The translations under genes were made by a program, and so were the position numbers. This document shows, in pieces, positions 1 through 8,900 of a DNA stretch of 64,000 nt (positions within the stretch are counted from its first letter, which is position 1; each line of letters starts with the position of its first letter). Origin of the DNA: Cellulosimicrobium funkei (GTDB lineage: Bacteria > Actinomycetota > Actinomycetes > Actinomycetales > Cellulomonadaceae); the NCBI RefSeq assembly GCF_001019615.1, contig NZ_JNBQ01000016.1, positions 1 to 64,000 on the forward strand. The letters are read 5' to 3'. The notes under the pieces are model-generated. The model saw only the letters and a program-made list of their open reading frames with translations, searched no databases and was not told where the DNA came from.

Positions 1-1607
1 TCCGGGTCGGCGTCGGTGTCGGTGGCGGCGCCGGGAAGGCGGTCGTCGAGCGCGCGAACGGCGTCGGCGAGGTCGGTCGCGACGCGGGGCGCGGCGGCGA
101 CCTCCTCGGGGCGCGTCACGGGCGTCGGCACGAGGACCGGCGTCGCGCCCGCGGCGAGCGCCGCACCGACGTCGGCGCCGATGTCGCCGACGACCGCGCA
201 CCGCCACGGCTCGACGCCGAGCGCGTCCGCCGCCGCGAGCACCAGGCCCGGGCCGGGCTTGCGGCACGCGCACGCGTCCTCCGGTGCGTGCGGGCACACC
301 TGCCACGTCTCGAACGGGCCGAGCAGCTCCTCGACGCGCGCGTCCACCGCGTCGACCTGCGCGCGCGTGAGGAGCCCGCGTCCGATCCCGGACTGGTTGG
401 ACACCACGCCGAGCCGGATCCCGCGGGCGCGCAGGTCGTCCAGCACGGCGCGTGCGTCGTCGACGGGGCGCACCGCCGCGGGGTCGCCGTTGTACGGCAC
501 GTCGTGCACGAGCGTGCCGTCGCGGTCGAGCAGCACGGCCGCGAGCGGCGGGGGCCACGGGTCGAGCCCGCGGCGGGCGGCGAGCGTGCCCGCGACGCGG
601 TGCCCCACGGCGGCGAACGGGATGGCGGCGCTCGTCCAGGTCATGCGGCGCAGCTCGGGACCGAACGCGTCGTCGCCCGGTCGCGGTCCGGGCGCGAGCC
701 GGCGGCCGAGGAACTGCGCCGTGAGACCGGCCCAGGCGAGGGCGCCGAGCGCCGCGACGCGCGGGCGCCGTGCGAGCAGCCCGCCGAGGCCGAGGCCCGC
801 GGCGGCGACGGTCGCGACGTGCCACGCGAGGCGGCCGCGGCCCGTCTCGGCGCGCTCGCGCCACCGCGGCCCGTGCAGGGCGCGGAAGGTGGCGTCGTCG
901 CGCGTGCCGGCCTGGACGCGCAGGCTCACCGCGTCGTCGGCGGGCCGCACGGGATGGGTCGTCGTGCGCGCGCCGTGCACGAGCGCCCACCCTGCGTCGC
1001 GCACGCGCAGCGCCAGGTCGGCGTCCTCGCGGTACGCGCGCGGGAAGCGCTCGTCGAACCCGCCGACCTCCTCGAGCGCGGCGCGGCGGTACGCCATGTC
1101 GGCGGTCGCCCACGCCGCGCGCTCCAGGCCCGCGGTCCCGCGCTCCCAGTCCGTCGGCCGCCGTTCGGCGGGCAGCGGCACGTGGAGCCTTCCCTGCACC
1201 CCGCCGGTGCGCGGCGCCGCGGTCGCGAGGTCGCGCTCCAGGAGCTCGCCCCAGCCCGCCGGGAGCTCGACGTCGTCGTCGAGGAACACGACCCACGGCG
1301 CGGCGGTCGAGCGCCACCCCGCGTTGCGGGCCGCGGCCGGTCCGCGGCCGCCCGTGCGCACGACGCGCGCGCCGAGCGCTCGCCCGGCGGCGCCGAGATC
1401 GAGCGGCGCCGGGACCTCGCCCGCGGCCCCGGCGCGCGGCAGGCGGCGGTCGTCGGCCACGACCACCTCGGCGGGCCCGGTGGCGCCGGCCTCGTCGCGC
1501 CGGGCGACGAGCGTCTCCAGGAGCCGGTCGAGCGACGGGCGACCGATCGAGGGCACGACGACGGCGTACGGCACCGGGGGCGTGGGGCGGGCAGCGGGCG
1601 TGCTCAT
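1..1607 (-). CDS. Glycosyltransferase family 2 / HAD-IIIA phosphatase fusion (3' end outside window)
   Basis: The minus-strand frame is open from an ATG at 1607 to the window edge, so the C-terminus is missing. Residues 1-235 form a GT2-like domain: an N-terminal VVVPSIGRPS nucleotide-sugar strand, a DDD motif in VVFLDDDVE, and an ED motif in AYREDADL. A hydrophobic stretch of about 45 residues follows. From about residue 353 comes a HAD-IIIA domain with catalytic LLDRDGTLV and a zinc site of the form C-x-H-x5-C-x-C (CPHAPEDACAC), the signature of D,D-heptose 1,7-bisphosphate phosphatase (GmhB). The start overlaps the stop of the upstream carbamoyltransferase (ATGA), so the two are probably co-translated. 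The likely role is making and transferring a modified, perhaps heptose-like, sugar for a surface glycan. The domain calls are firm; the substrate is inference. Confidence 0.85.
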   Translation of the reverse strand, partial: MSTPAARPTPPVPYAVVVPSIGRPSLDRLLETLVARRDEAGATGPAEVVVADDRRLPRAGAAGEVPAPLDLGAAGRALGARVVRTGGRGPAAARNAGWRSTAAPWVVFLDDDVELPAGWGELLERDLATAAPRTGGVQGRLHVPLPAERRPTDWERGTAGLERAAWATADMAYRRAALEEVGGFDERFPRAYREDADLALRVRDAGWALVHGARTTTHPVRPADDAVSLRVQAGTRDDATFRALHGPRWRERAETGRGRLAWHVATVAAAGLGLGGLLARRPRVAALGALAWAGLTAQFLGRRLAPGPRPGDDAFGPELRRMTWTSAAIPFAAVGHRVAGTLAARRGLDPWPPPLAAVLLDRDGTLVHDVPYNGDPAAVRPVDDARAVLDDLRARGIRLGVVSNQSGIGRGLLTRAQVDAVDARVEELLGPFETWQVCPHAPEDACACRKPGPGLVLAAADALGVEPWRCAVVGDIGADVGAALAAGATPVLVPTPVTRPEEVAAAPRVATDLADAVRALDDRLPGAATDTDADP

Positions 1608-3280
1608 GCCGTCACCTCCGCGGGCGCGGCGAACACGTCCGGCCGGCGCACGAGGTGCGGGCCCAGCACGAGCGCGTCGACGGGTGCGGAGCCGAAGAGC
1701 TCGAGCGCGTCGCGGGGGTCGTCGACCATGGGGCGGCCCGCGGTGTTGAGGCTCGTGTTGACCACGACGGGAAGGCCGGTGAGCTCCTTGAACGCGCGGA
1801 TCGTCGCCTGGAGGCGCGGCGTCGAGTCGTCGACGGTCTGGATGCGCGCGGTGCCGTCCACGTGCACGACAGCCGCGATGCGCTCGCGCCACGCGGGCGC
1901 GACGTCGTGCACGAAGAGCATGTAGGGGCTGGGGACCGGCCCGCCGGAGAAGATCTCCGGCGCGTCCTCCAGCAGCACCATGGGGGCGACCGGGCGGAAC
2001 TGCTCGCGCCCCTTGACGTCGTTGAGCCGCTCGAGGTTCTCCACCGGGCCGGGGTGCGCGAGCAGCGAGCGGTGCCCGAGCGCGCGCGGGCCGAGCTCCG
2101 CGCGGCCATCGAACCACGCGACGATCCCGTCGTCCGCGAGGATCCGCCCGACCTCGGTCGGCAGGTCGTCCGGCGTCGTGAACGGCACCTTCGCGGTGCG
2201 CAGCCAGCGCGCGATCGCCTCGTCGCCCCAGGAGCGGCCGAGCGCTGGGGAGCCCATCGGCTCCACGGTGTCGCCGGCCTCGGCCGCGAGCTGGAGAGCC
2301 GCCCCGAGGGCCGTCCCCGCGTCGCCCGCGGCGGGCTGGACCCAGACCTCCTCGAACGGCGACTCGCGCCAGACGCGCGAGTTCGCGACGCAGTTCAGCG
2401 CCGTCCCGCCCGCCATGGTCAGCACGCGGTCGCCCGTCTGCCCGTGGAGCCACGTCGCGAGGTCGACGAGCACCTCCTCGAGCCGCGCCTGCACCGAGGC
2501 CGCCAGGTCGGCGTGCTCGGCGCGGCCGCCGTGCTCGGTGCCCCACGTGCCGTCGTCGGTGCGCGGGGGAGCCCAGCGCTCCCAGCCGGGCACCTCCGCG
2601 ACGAACCCGCCGTCCCCGGTCGCGTACAGGACCTCGCGCAGGTCGTCGAGGAAGCGGGGCTCGCCGTAGGAGGCGAGCGCCATGACCTTGTACTCGTCGC
2701 TCGACCGGAGGAACCCGAGGTGCTCGGTGAGCGACTCGTAGACGAGCCCGAGGGAGTGAGGGAGCTCCTGGCTCGCGAGCACCTCCAGGTCGCCGTGGTC
2801 GTAGCGGCCCGCGAGGTGGGACGAGCGCTCCCCGCGACCGTCGAGCGACAGGACGCTCGCGACCGGGAACGGCGAGGCGAGCGCGGCCGACGCGGCGTGC
2901 GCGACCTCGTGCGGCACGAACCGGACGGTCGACGGCGACAGGCCCGGCAGCGCGGTGGCGAGGAACTGGGGCGCGCGCTCCGCGTACTGCACGCGCAGCC
3001 AGTCCCACGGGTCCGGCAGTCCCATCTCCTCGGCGGGCTTGGCGAGCGCCGGGTCGAACGAGTAGGCGACGGCGTCGAGGTCCTGGGGGCGCAGCCCGCC
3101 CTCCTCGAGGCACCAGGCCATCGCCTTCTCCGGCAGCTCCCACGCCGCGAACGGCAGCGGGCGCTTGCCGTGCTTGCGCCGCGAGAAGCGTTCCTCCTCC
3201 GCGGCGGCGACGACGCGCCCGTCGACGACGAGGGCGGCGGACGGGTCGTGGAACAGGGCGTTGACACCGAGGACGCGCAT
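1604..3280 (-). CDS. NodU/CmcH-family carbamoyltransferase
   Basis: A 558-residue protein of normal length for the family. It starts with the typical MRVLGVNALFHDPSAAL segment of the Kae1-like N-terminal domain. The HEVAHAASA motif (His-x3-His) supplies metal ligands, and GGTALNCVAN follows. The C-terminal YrdC-like half holds GRAELGPRALGHRS and REQFRPVAP. The family transfers a carbamoyl group from carbamoyl phosphate, through a carbamoyl-adenylate, to a hydroxyl of a sugar or antibiotic. The ATG at 3280 is chosen because it opens the conserved N-terminus and a GGGAGG lies 11 bases upstream. Its stop overlaps the start of the glycosyltransferase/phosphatase gene, which suggests that it decorates the same surface sugar. 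The acceptor is unknown. Confidence 0.9.
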   Translation of the reverse strand: MRVLGVNALFHDPSAALVVDGRVVAAAEEERFSRRKHGKRPLPFAAWELPEKAMAWCLEEGGLRPQDLDAVAYSFDPALAKPAEEMGLPDPWDWLRVQYAERAPQFLATALPGLSPSTVRFVPHEVAHAASAALASPFPVASVLSLDGRGERSSHLAGRYDHGDLEVLASQELPHSLGLVYESLTEHLGFLRSSDEYKVMALASYGEPRFLDDLREVLYATGDGGFVAEVPGWERWAPPRTDDGTWGTEHGGRAEHADLAASVQARLEEVLVDLATWLHGQTGDRVLTMAGGTALNCVANSRVWRESPFEEVWVQPAAGDAGTALGAALQLAAEAGDTVEPMGSPALGRSWGDEAIARWLRTAKVPFTTPDDLPTEVGRILADDGIVAWFDGRAELGPRALGHRSLLAHPGPVENLERLNDVKGREQFRPVAPMVLLEDAPEIFSGGPVPSPYMLFVHDVAPAWRERIAAVVHVDGTARIQTVDDSTPRLQATIRAFKELTGLPVVVNTSLNTAGRPMVDDPRDALELFGSAPVDALVLGPHLVRRPDVFAAPAEVTA

Positions 3281-3394
3281 GGGGCTGCGAGCCTCCCTGG
3301 ATCGGGTCAGGCTCGTGGTGCGCCTCGAGAACGTGGGGCACCGCCTGACGCGTGCGGGTCGGCTCTGCTGCAACCCCGACTTCACCCTCACCCG

Positions 3395-3408
3395 GAGAAG
3401 CGCTTCTC
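3395..3408. promoter_or_regulatory. Perfect 14-bp LacI-type palindrome (candidate operator)
   Basis: GAGAAGCGCTTCTC is a perfect palindrome centred on CG, the pattern of LacI-family operators. It lies in the divergent gap between the carbamoyltransferase and the aldehyde dehydrogenase. A possible plus-strand promoter is TTCTCG (3404-3409), a 17-base spacer and TATGGG (3427-3432), so the operator would cover the -35. No LacI-family gene is in the window; the regulator would act from elsewhere. Confidence 0.5.
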
Positions 3409-3466
3409 GCACGCCCACGGCGCACCTATGGGTAGTTCTCTTCGTGTCACTCGCCGGGAGGCCCGC

Positions 3467-4906
3467 ATGACCACGTCCATCGCCTCGACCACCCCTCGCC
3501 CGGACCTGTCCGCGGCCGCCGCGGCAGACCGCCGCCTCGAGCGGACCGACCCCGCGACCGGGCGCCCCGCCGCCCCGGTCCGGTGCGCGACGGCCGACGA
3601 GGTCGACGCCGCCGTCCGCGCCGCCGCGGCCGCCTGGCCCGCGTGGCGCGCGACCGCGCCGGCCGACCGCGCGGCCGCCCTGCGCGCCGCGGCGCGGTCC
3701 GTGCGCGACGCCGCCGGCGAGCTCGGCGCGCTGCTGCGGGCGACGACGGGGCGGCTCGAGACCGAGGCGCGCGCCTCGGCGGAGGTCGCGGCGGACCTGC
3801 TCGACGAGGCCGCGGTCGCGGGGCTCGGGCGCGCCGGACGCGTCCTCGCCGGGGACCCGGCGGCGCTGGACGTCGTGCGCCGCGAGCCGCGCGGCGTCGT
3901 CGCGGTGATCACGCCGTGGAACGACCCGTACCCCGCCGCCGCCGGGCTGCTCGCCGCGGCGCTCGTCACCGGCAACGCGGTCGTGCACAAGCCGTCCGAG
4001 CGCAGCGACGCGCCCGGGGTCCGCCTGGCCGAGCTCGTGGCGGCGGCCCTCCCTGCCGACGTGCTGCGCCTCGTGAGCGGGGACGGCGGGACGGGCGAGG
4101 CGCTCGTCGCCCACGACGGCGTCGCGCTCGTCGCCCACGTCGGGTCGACGGCCGCGGGGCGCCGGATCGCGGCCGTCGCCGGGGCGCGCGGCGCGAAGGT
4201 GCTGCTCGAGAACGGCGGCAAGGACCCGCTCGTCGTCGACGCGGGCGTGGACCCCGTCGTCGCCGCGCGCCAGATCGCGACGGGCGCGTTCACGAACGGC
4301 GGGCAGCTCTGCACCGCGGTCGAGCGCGCCTACGTCGTCGAGGAGGTCGCGGACGCGGTCGTCGCCGAGCTCGCGCGCCTCGCGGACGCGGTCGTGGTGG
4401 GCGACCCCGGCGACGACGCCACGACGATGGGGCCGCTCGTCGACGACGAACAGCTCGCCGTCGTGGAGGAGCACGTGCGGGGGGCGCTCGCGGCGGGCGC
4501 GGAGCTCGTCACCGGCGCGCGACGGCTCGACCGGCCGGGGTCGTACTACGCGCCGACCGTGCTCGACCGGTGCCCGGACGACGTCGACCTGCTCACCGCC
4601 GAGACGTTCGGGCCCGTCGCGCCGGTCGTGCGCGTGGCGGACTTCGACGAGGCCCTGCGCCGCGCGTCCGCGTCGGCCTACGGGCTCGCGGCGACCGTGC
4701 TCACGCCGTCGCTCGCCCACGCGCTGCGCGCGGCGGACGTGCTCGACGTCGGCACGGTCAAGGTCAACGCGGTGTTCGGCGGCGCGCCGGGGGGCTCGGC
4801 GGACCCGCGCCGCGGCAGCGGCGGGGGAGCGGGGTACGGGCCGGACCTGCTCGACGAGCTCACGGTGCGCAAGTCGGTCCACCTCGAAGGGCTGGGCGCG
4901 CCGTGA
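3467..4906 (+). CDS. NAD(P)-dependent aldehyde dehydrogenase
   Basis: A 479-residue ALDH-superfamily enzyme that would oxidise an aldehyde to an acid (or acyl donor) with NAD(P)+. Visible landmarks are the cofactor-binding VITPWNDPYP and VVHKPSERS segments, the general-base region LLENGGKDP, the catalytic cysteine in TNGGQLCTAVER, and the C-terminal ETFGPVAPV motif. The ATG at 3467 follows GGGAGG. The gene ends in GTGA, shared with the start of the next gene, so the two are probably translationally coupled. A LacI-type palindrome about 60 bases upstream suggests sugar-responsive control. The natural substrate cannot be told from sequence. Confidence 0.9.
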   Translation: MTTSIASTTPRPDLSAAAAADRRLERTDPATGRPAAPVRCATADEVDAAVRAAAAAWPAWRATAPADRAAALRAAARSVRDAAGELGALLRATTGRLETEARASAEVAADLLDEAAVAGLGRAGRVLAGDPAALDVVRREPRGVVAVITPWNDPYPAAAGLLAAALVTGNAVVHKPSERSDAPGVRLAELVAAALPADVLRLVSGDGGTGEALVAHDGVALVAHVGSTAAGRRIAAVAGARGAKVLLENGGKDPLVVDAGVDPVVAARQIATGAFTNGGQLCTAVERAYVVEEVADAVVAELARLADAVVVGDPGDDATTMGPLVDDEQLAVVEEHVRGALAAGAELVTGARRLDRPGSYYAPTVLDRCPDDVDLLTAETFGPVAPVVRVADFDEALRRASASAYGLAATVLTPSLAHALRAADVLDVGTVKVNAVFGGAPGGSADPRRGSGGGAGYGPDLLDELTVRKSVHLEGLGAP

Positions 4907-5700
4907 GCGACGCCGCGAGCGCGACGCTCACGTTCGGCGGCACGGCGACGGCGCTCCTGCGGTTCGGGCGCTTCACCGTGCTCACCGACCCGAACTTCCT
5001 GCACCGCGGCCAGTGGGCGTACCTCGGCAAAGGGCTCGCTTCGCGGCGGCGCACCGAGCCGGCGTTCGGGCCGACCGGGCTGCCGCCGCTCGACGCGGTC
5101 GTCCTGTCGCACCTGCACGGCGACCACTTCGACCGCGTCGCGCGGCGCGGCCTGACCCGCCAGGTCCCGCTCCTCACCACGCCGTCCGCTGCGCGGCGCC
5201 TCGCGCGTCACCACTTCGCGACGGTGGGCATGCCGACCGGCGCGGTCGAGACCTTCCGGTCGGGCAAGGAGTCCCTCGACGTGGAGTCGGTCCCGGCGAT
5301 CCACGCGCGGGGCGCCCTCCGCGCGCTCCTGCCGGAGGTCATGGGCACCGTCTACACGCACCGTGTCGACGGACGGCGGCAGACCCAGGTCTACGTCACG
5401 GGCGACACGCTCACCGGGGGCCACGTCGACGTCGTCGCGCGCGCGTTCCCGCACCTGGACTCGGTCGTCGCGCACCTCGGGGGGACGCGCATCCTCGGCC
5501 GGACCGTGACGATGGACGACGTCCAGGGGGCCGACCTGGTGCGGCGCGTCGGGGTGCCGCTCGTGGTGCCGGTCCACCACGACGACTACGGGGTCTTCCG
5601 CAGCCCCCTGCGCGACTTCCTCGCGCGCTCGCCCGAGCTCCCGGGGGTCGAGCTGCGCCCCGTCGCGCGAGGCGCGACCGTCAGCCTCCGCATCGACTGA
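4903..5700 (+). CDS. Metallo-beta-lactamase-fold hydrolase
   Basis: A 265-residue MBL-fold protein resembling the UlaG/RomA-like branch. It has LTFGGTATALLRF at the N-terminus, the metal motif LSHLHGDHFD (H-x-H-x-D-H) at about residue 68, YVTGDT near residue 167, a final histidine pair in VVPVHHDDYG, and no signal peptide. It starts at a GTG inside the aldehyde dehydrogenase stop, so the pair acts together. UlaG-type members open lactones, others hydrolyse phospholipids, so a lactone or ester made by the dehydrogenase is a reasonable but unproven substrate. Confidence 0.85.
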   Translation: MSDAASATLTFGGTATALLRFGRFTVLTDPNFLHRGQWAYLGKGLASRRRTEPAFGPTGLPPLDAVVLSHLHGDHFDRVARRGLTRQVPLLTTPSAARRLARHHFATVGMPTGAVETFRSGKESLDVESVPAIHARGALRALLPEVMGTVYTHRVDGRRQTQVYVTGDTLTGGHVDVVARAFPHLDSVVAHLGGTRILGRTVTMDDVQGADLVRRVGVPLVVPVHHDDYGVFRSPLRDFLARSPELPGVELRPVARGATVSLRID

Positions 5701-5732
5701 CCGACTTCCAAGGATTCGCCGACGCAAGAAAT

Positions 5733-5784
5733 GTCGATGAGTATCGACTTTTGACTTGGCACGGACGAAAGTCACCCGTAGGGT
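5733..5784 (+). promoter_or_regulatory. Promoter with upstream inverted repeat for the secreted fusion gene
   Basis: A -35 TTGGCA (5756-5761), a 17-base spacer and a -10 TAGGGT (5779-5784) form a good actinobacterial housekeeping promoter. Just upstream, GTCGAT-gagt-ATCGAC (5733-5748) is a perfect 6-bp inverted repeat that extends by AAA/TTT beyond one mismatch, placed as expected for a regulator binding next to the -35. It could instead be a weak terminator of the preceding operon. The 259-base gap (5701-5959) holds no gene. Confidence 0.5.
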
Positions 5785-5959
5785 CGGTCCCAGTGCGACG
5801 GCGGGGCATCGCACCCTCCGTCGCACCGGGCCTCCTGAGGCCCTGCCCATCCGAGCCGACCGATCAGCGGTGATCGTCGTGCCGCGGCATCAAGGATCGA
5901 TGCGCAGCACTGCTGGACCGGGGATCACCGTCTACTCGTTACGCGTCAAGGAGGACGTT

Positions 5960-8900
5960 GTGCACAGACGACCAACCACGAGCCGTCGCAGGCTCGCCCG
6001 AGGTGTCGCCGCGGTCCTGTCCGCGGCAGTGCTGGTACCGCTGTCGATCAGCGGAGCCGGCGCGCACCCCGGGCACGAGGAAGCGACACCGGCCGCAGAC
6101 GAGGCGACCGACTGGGACAGCTACGAGAAGGTGCTGCTCAGCAAGAACACCGGCGAGCCGATCGACCTCGCCGTCCTGCCCGACTCCCGGGTCCTGCACA
6201 CCGCGCGCGACGGCGTCGTGCGCCTCACCGACTCCGCCACGGGGCTGACCACCCAGATCGCGGACCTCGACGTCTACTCCAACTCGGAGGACGGGCTCCA
6301 GGGCATCTCGCTCGACCCGAACTTCGAGGAGAACCACTTCCTGTACCTGGTCTACGCGCCCCGCGTGATGGAGGGCACGTCGCCCTCCGGCGTGGAGTAC
6401 CCGGAGACGACCCCGTCGGGGAGCGCGCCGAACTCGCTGCCGGCCGGCGAGGACGAGAGCTACTGGGACCGGTGGCTCGGGTACAACCAGCTGTCGCGGT
6501 TCACGTGGGACCCCGCGACCGACGCCATCGACCTCTCCACCGAGCGCGCGATCCTCAAGGTCGACGCGCAGCGCGGGCAGTGCTGCCACGTCGGCGCGGA
6601 CATGGCCTGGGACGACGAGGGGAACCTGTTCCTCTCCACGGGTGACAACACTCCCGCCAGCACGCCGGGCGCGAACGGCTACGCGCCGAACAACAACGCC
6701 CCTGGCATGAACCCCGGCTTCGACGACCGTCGCGGGGCCGGCAGCACCAACGACCTGCGCGGCAAGATCCTGCGGATCAACCCGATCGAGGACCTCGCGG
6801 CCGGCACCGAGGTGGGTCCGGGGACCACGTACACCATCCCCGAGGGCAACCTCTTCGACGACCCGCAGTACGACGACGTCCGGGACCTCGTGCGCGACGA
6901 GACCTACGTCATGGGCCTGCGCAACCCGTTCCGGATCGACTACGACGTCGAGTCCGGCGCGCTCGTATGGGGCGACTACGGCCCCGACGCGGCCGCCGCG
7001 GACCCGAACCGCGGCCCGATGGGCTACGTCGAGTGGCAGCTCACGACCGAGCCGATGAACGGCGGCTGGCCCTACTGCCACGGTCCCAACGCGAACTACA
7101 ACGAGTGGGACTACGCCACGTCGACGCCGGGCGAGTTCTTCGACTGCGAGGCGGGCGCCGTCAACAACTCGACGTGGAACACCGGCCTGGACGTCCTGCC
7201 GCCGGCCACCGCGCCGCAGGTCTACTACGGCGACAAGGCCGGCGACCAGCCCGAGCTGCTCGACCCGCTGGCGGAGTGGGGCGGCACCGGTCAGGCCCCG
7301 ATGGGCGGCCCGATCTACCGCTTCGACGAGAACCTCGACTCGGACGTCAAGTTCCCCGAGTACTGGGACGGGCACCCGCTCATGGCGGAGTTCTCGCAGG
7401 ACTACGTCGCGGCGTTCACGCTGGACGAGCTGACGTCGGACGGCGAGGTCACCGCGGTCGAGGACTTCCTGCCGAACGCCCACCTGGAGTCGGTCAACCA
7501 GCCGATCTGGGACAACGTCATGGACATGGAGTTCGGTCCGGACGGCGCCCTGTACGTGCTGGAGTACGGTGACGGCTTCTTCCGCCAGAACCCGGACGCC
7601 GGCCTGTACAAGGTCGTCTACGGGTCGTCGAACACCCACCCGCGGGCCTTCATCTCGGCCGACCCGGTCTCGGGCAGCACCGCCCCGCTCGAGGTGACCT
7701 TCGACGCGTCGGCCTCCACCGACGCCGAGACCCCGGCCGCCGAGCTCGTCTACGACTGGGACTTCGACTCCGACGGCGTCTACGACGCCCAGGGCGTGAG
7801 CGTCACGCACACGTTCACCGAGCTCGGCCAGTTCAACGTGCAGCTGCGCGTCACCGACGCGGGCGGCAACTTCGGCCTGGCGATCCAGCAGATCACGGTC
7901 GGCAACACCGCCCCCGTCATCACCCTGGACCAGCCGGACGGCGCCATCTTCAACTGGGGCGACGCCGTCCCGTACACCGTCTCGGTCGAGGACGCCGAGG
8001 ACGGCGACCAGCCGACGTGCCGCAACATCCAGTACACGTTCGGTCTCGGCCACAACACGCACGCGCACCCCGAGGTGAGCGGGCGGGCCGCGGACACCGA
8101 GGCCGGCTGCGGCTTCACGATCCAGACCAGCGAGAACGCCGTCGAGCACGGCGAGGGCGAGAAGATCTACGGCACCCTCGTCGTGACCTACACGGACCAG
8201 GCGCAGGGCAGCGTCCCGGCCATCCGTGGCGAGGCGACGCACATCCTCAAGCCCGAGGAGCAGCAGGCGGAGTGGTACGACGCCGCCGAGGGCATCGAGG
8301 TCGTGCCGGGCACGGACGCCGACGCCGGGTACTACGTGTCGTCCCTCGACGCGGGCGACTCGTTCTCCTACTCGCCGATCAGCCTCGTCCACGCCCCGAG
8401 CGGCGAGCCCATCACCGAGGTCACCGTGCGCGGACGCGGCGAGGGCACCGTCTCCCTGGGGTGGGAGGGCGCCGACGGCGAGAGCACGCAGGCGCTCGCC
8501 GACCTCGAGTTCTCGGGCGACGCCTGGCAGGAGGTCACGCAGACGCTGACGGACGTGCCGGGGGGCTCCGGCTCGGTCGTCGTCACCAGCACCGGTGGGG
8601 TCGACGTCGACAACCTGCTCTTCGCCGTCGGCGACGGGACGGGCGAGCCGGTCACCGTGCCGGTGGACCAGGTCTCGATCCAGATGTTCTCGCTCATCCC
8701 GTGGGTGAACGAGGTCGGCCTGGAGGCCGTCCTGGAGCGCCTCAGCGAGATCGGGCTCAAGAACATCGAGCCGTTCGGCGGCAACTTCGCGGGCTACACG
8801 GCCGAGGAGTTCCGGGCGCTCGCCGACTCGTACGGCCTCAGCGTGAAGTCGTCGCACTACGACGTGAACGAGGCGACGTTCGACGCGACGCTGGACTACG

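Noticed and set aside
770-3466. Long plus-strand open frame running into the aldehyde dehydrogenase
   Set aside because: It is antisense to the carbamoyltransferase and Arg/Ala-rich without motifs; high GC leaves such frames open. Only the part from 3467 has ALDH motifs.
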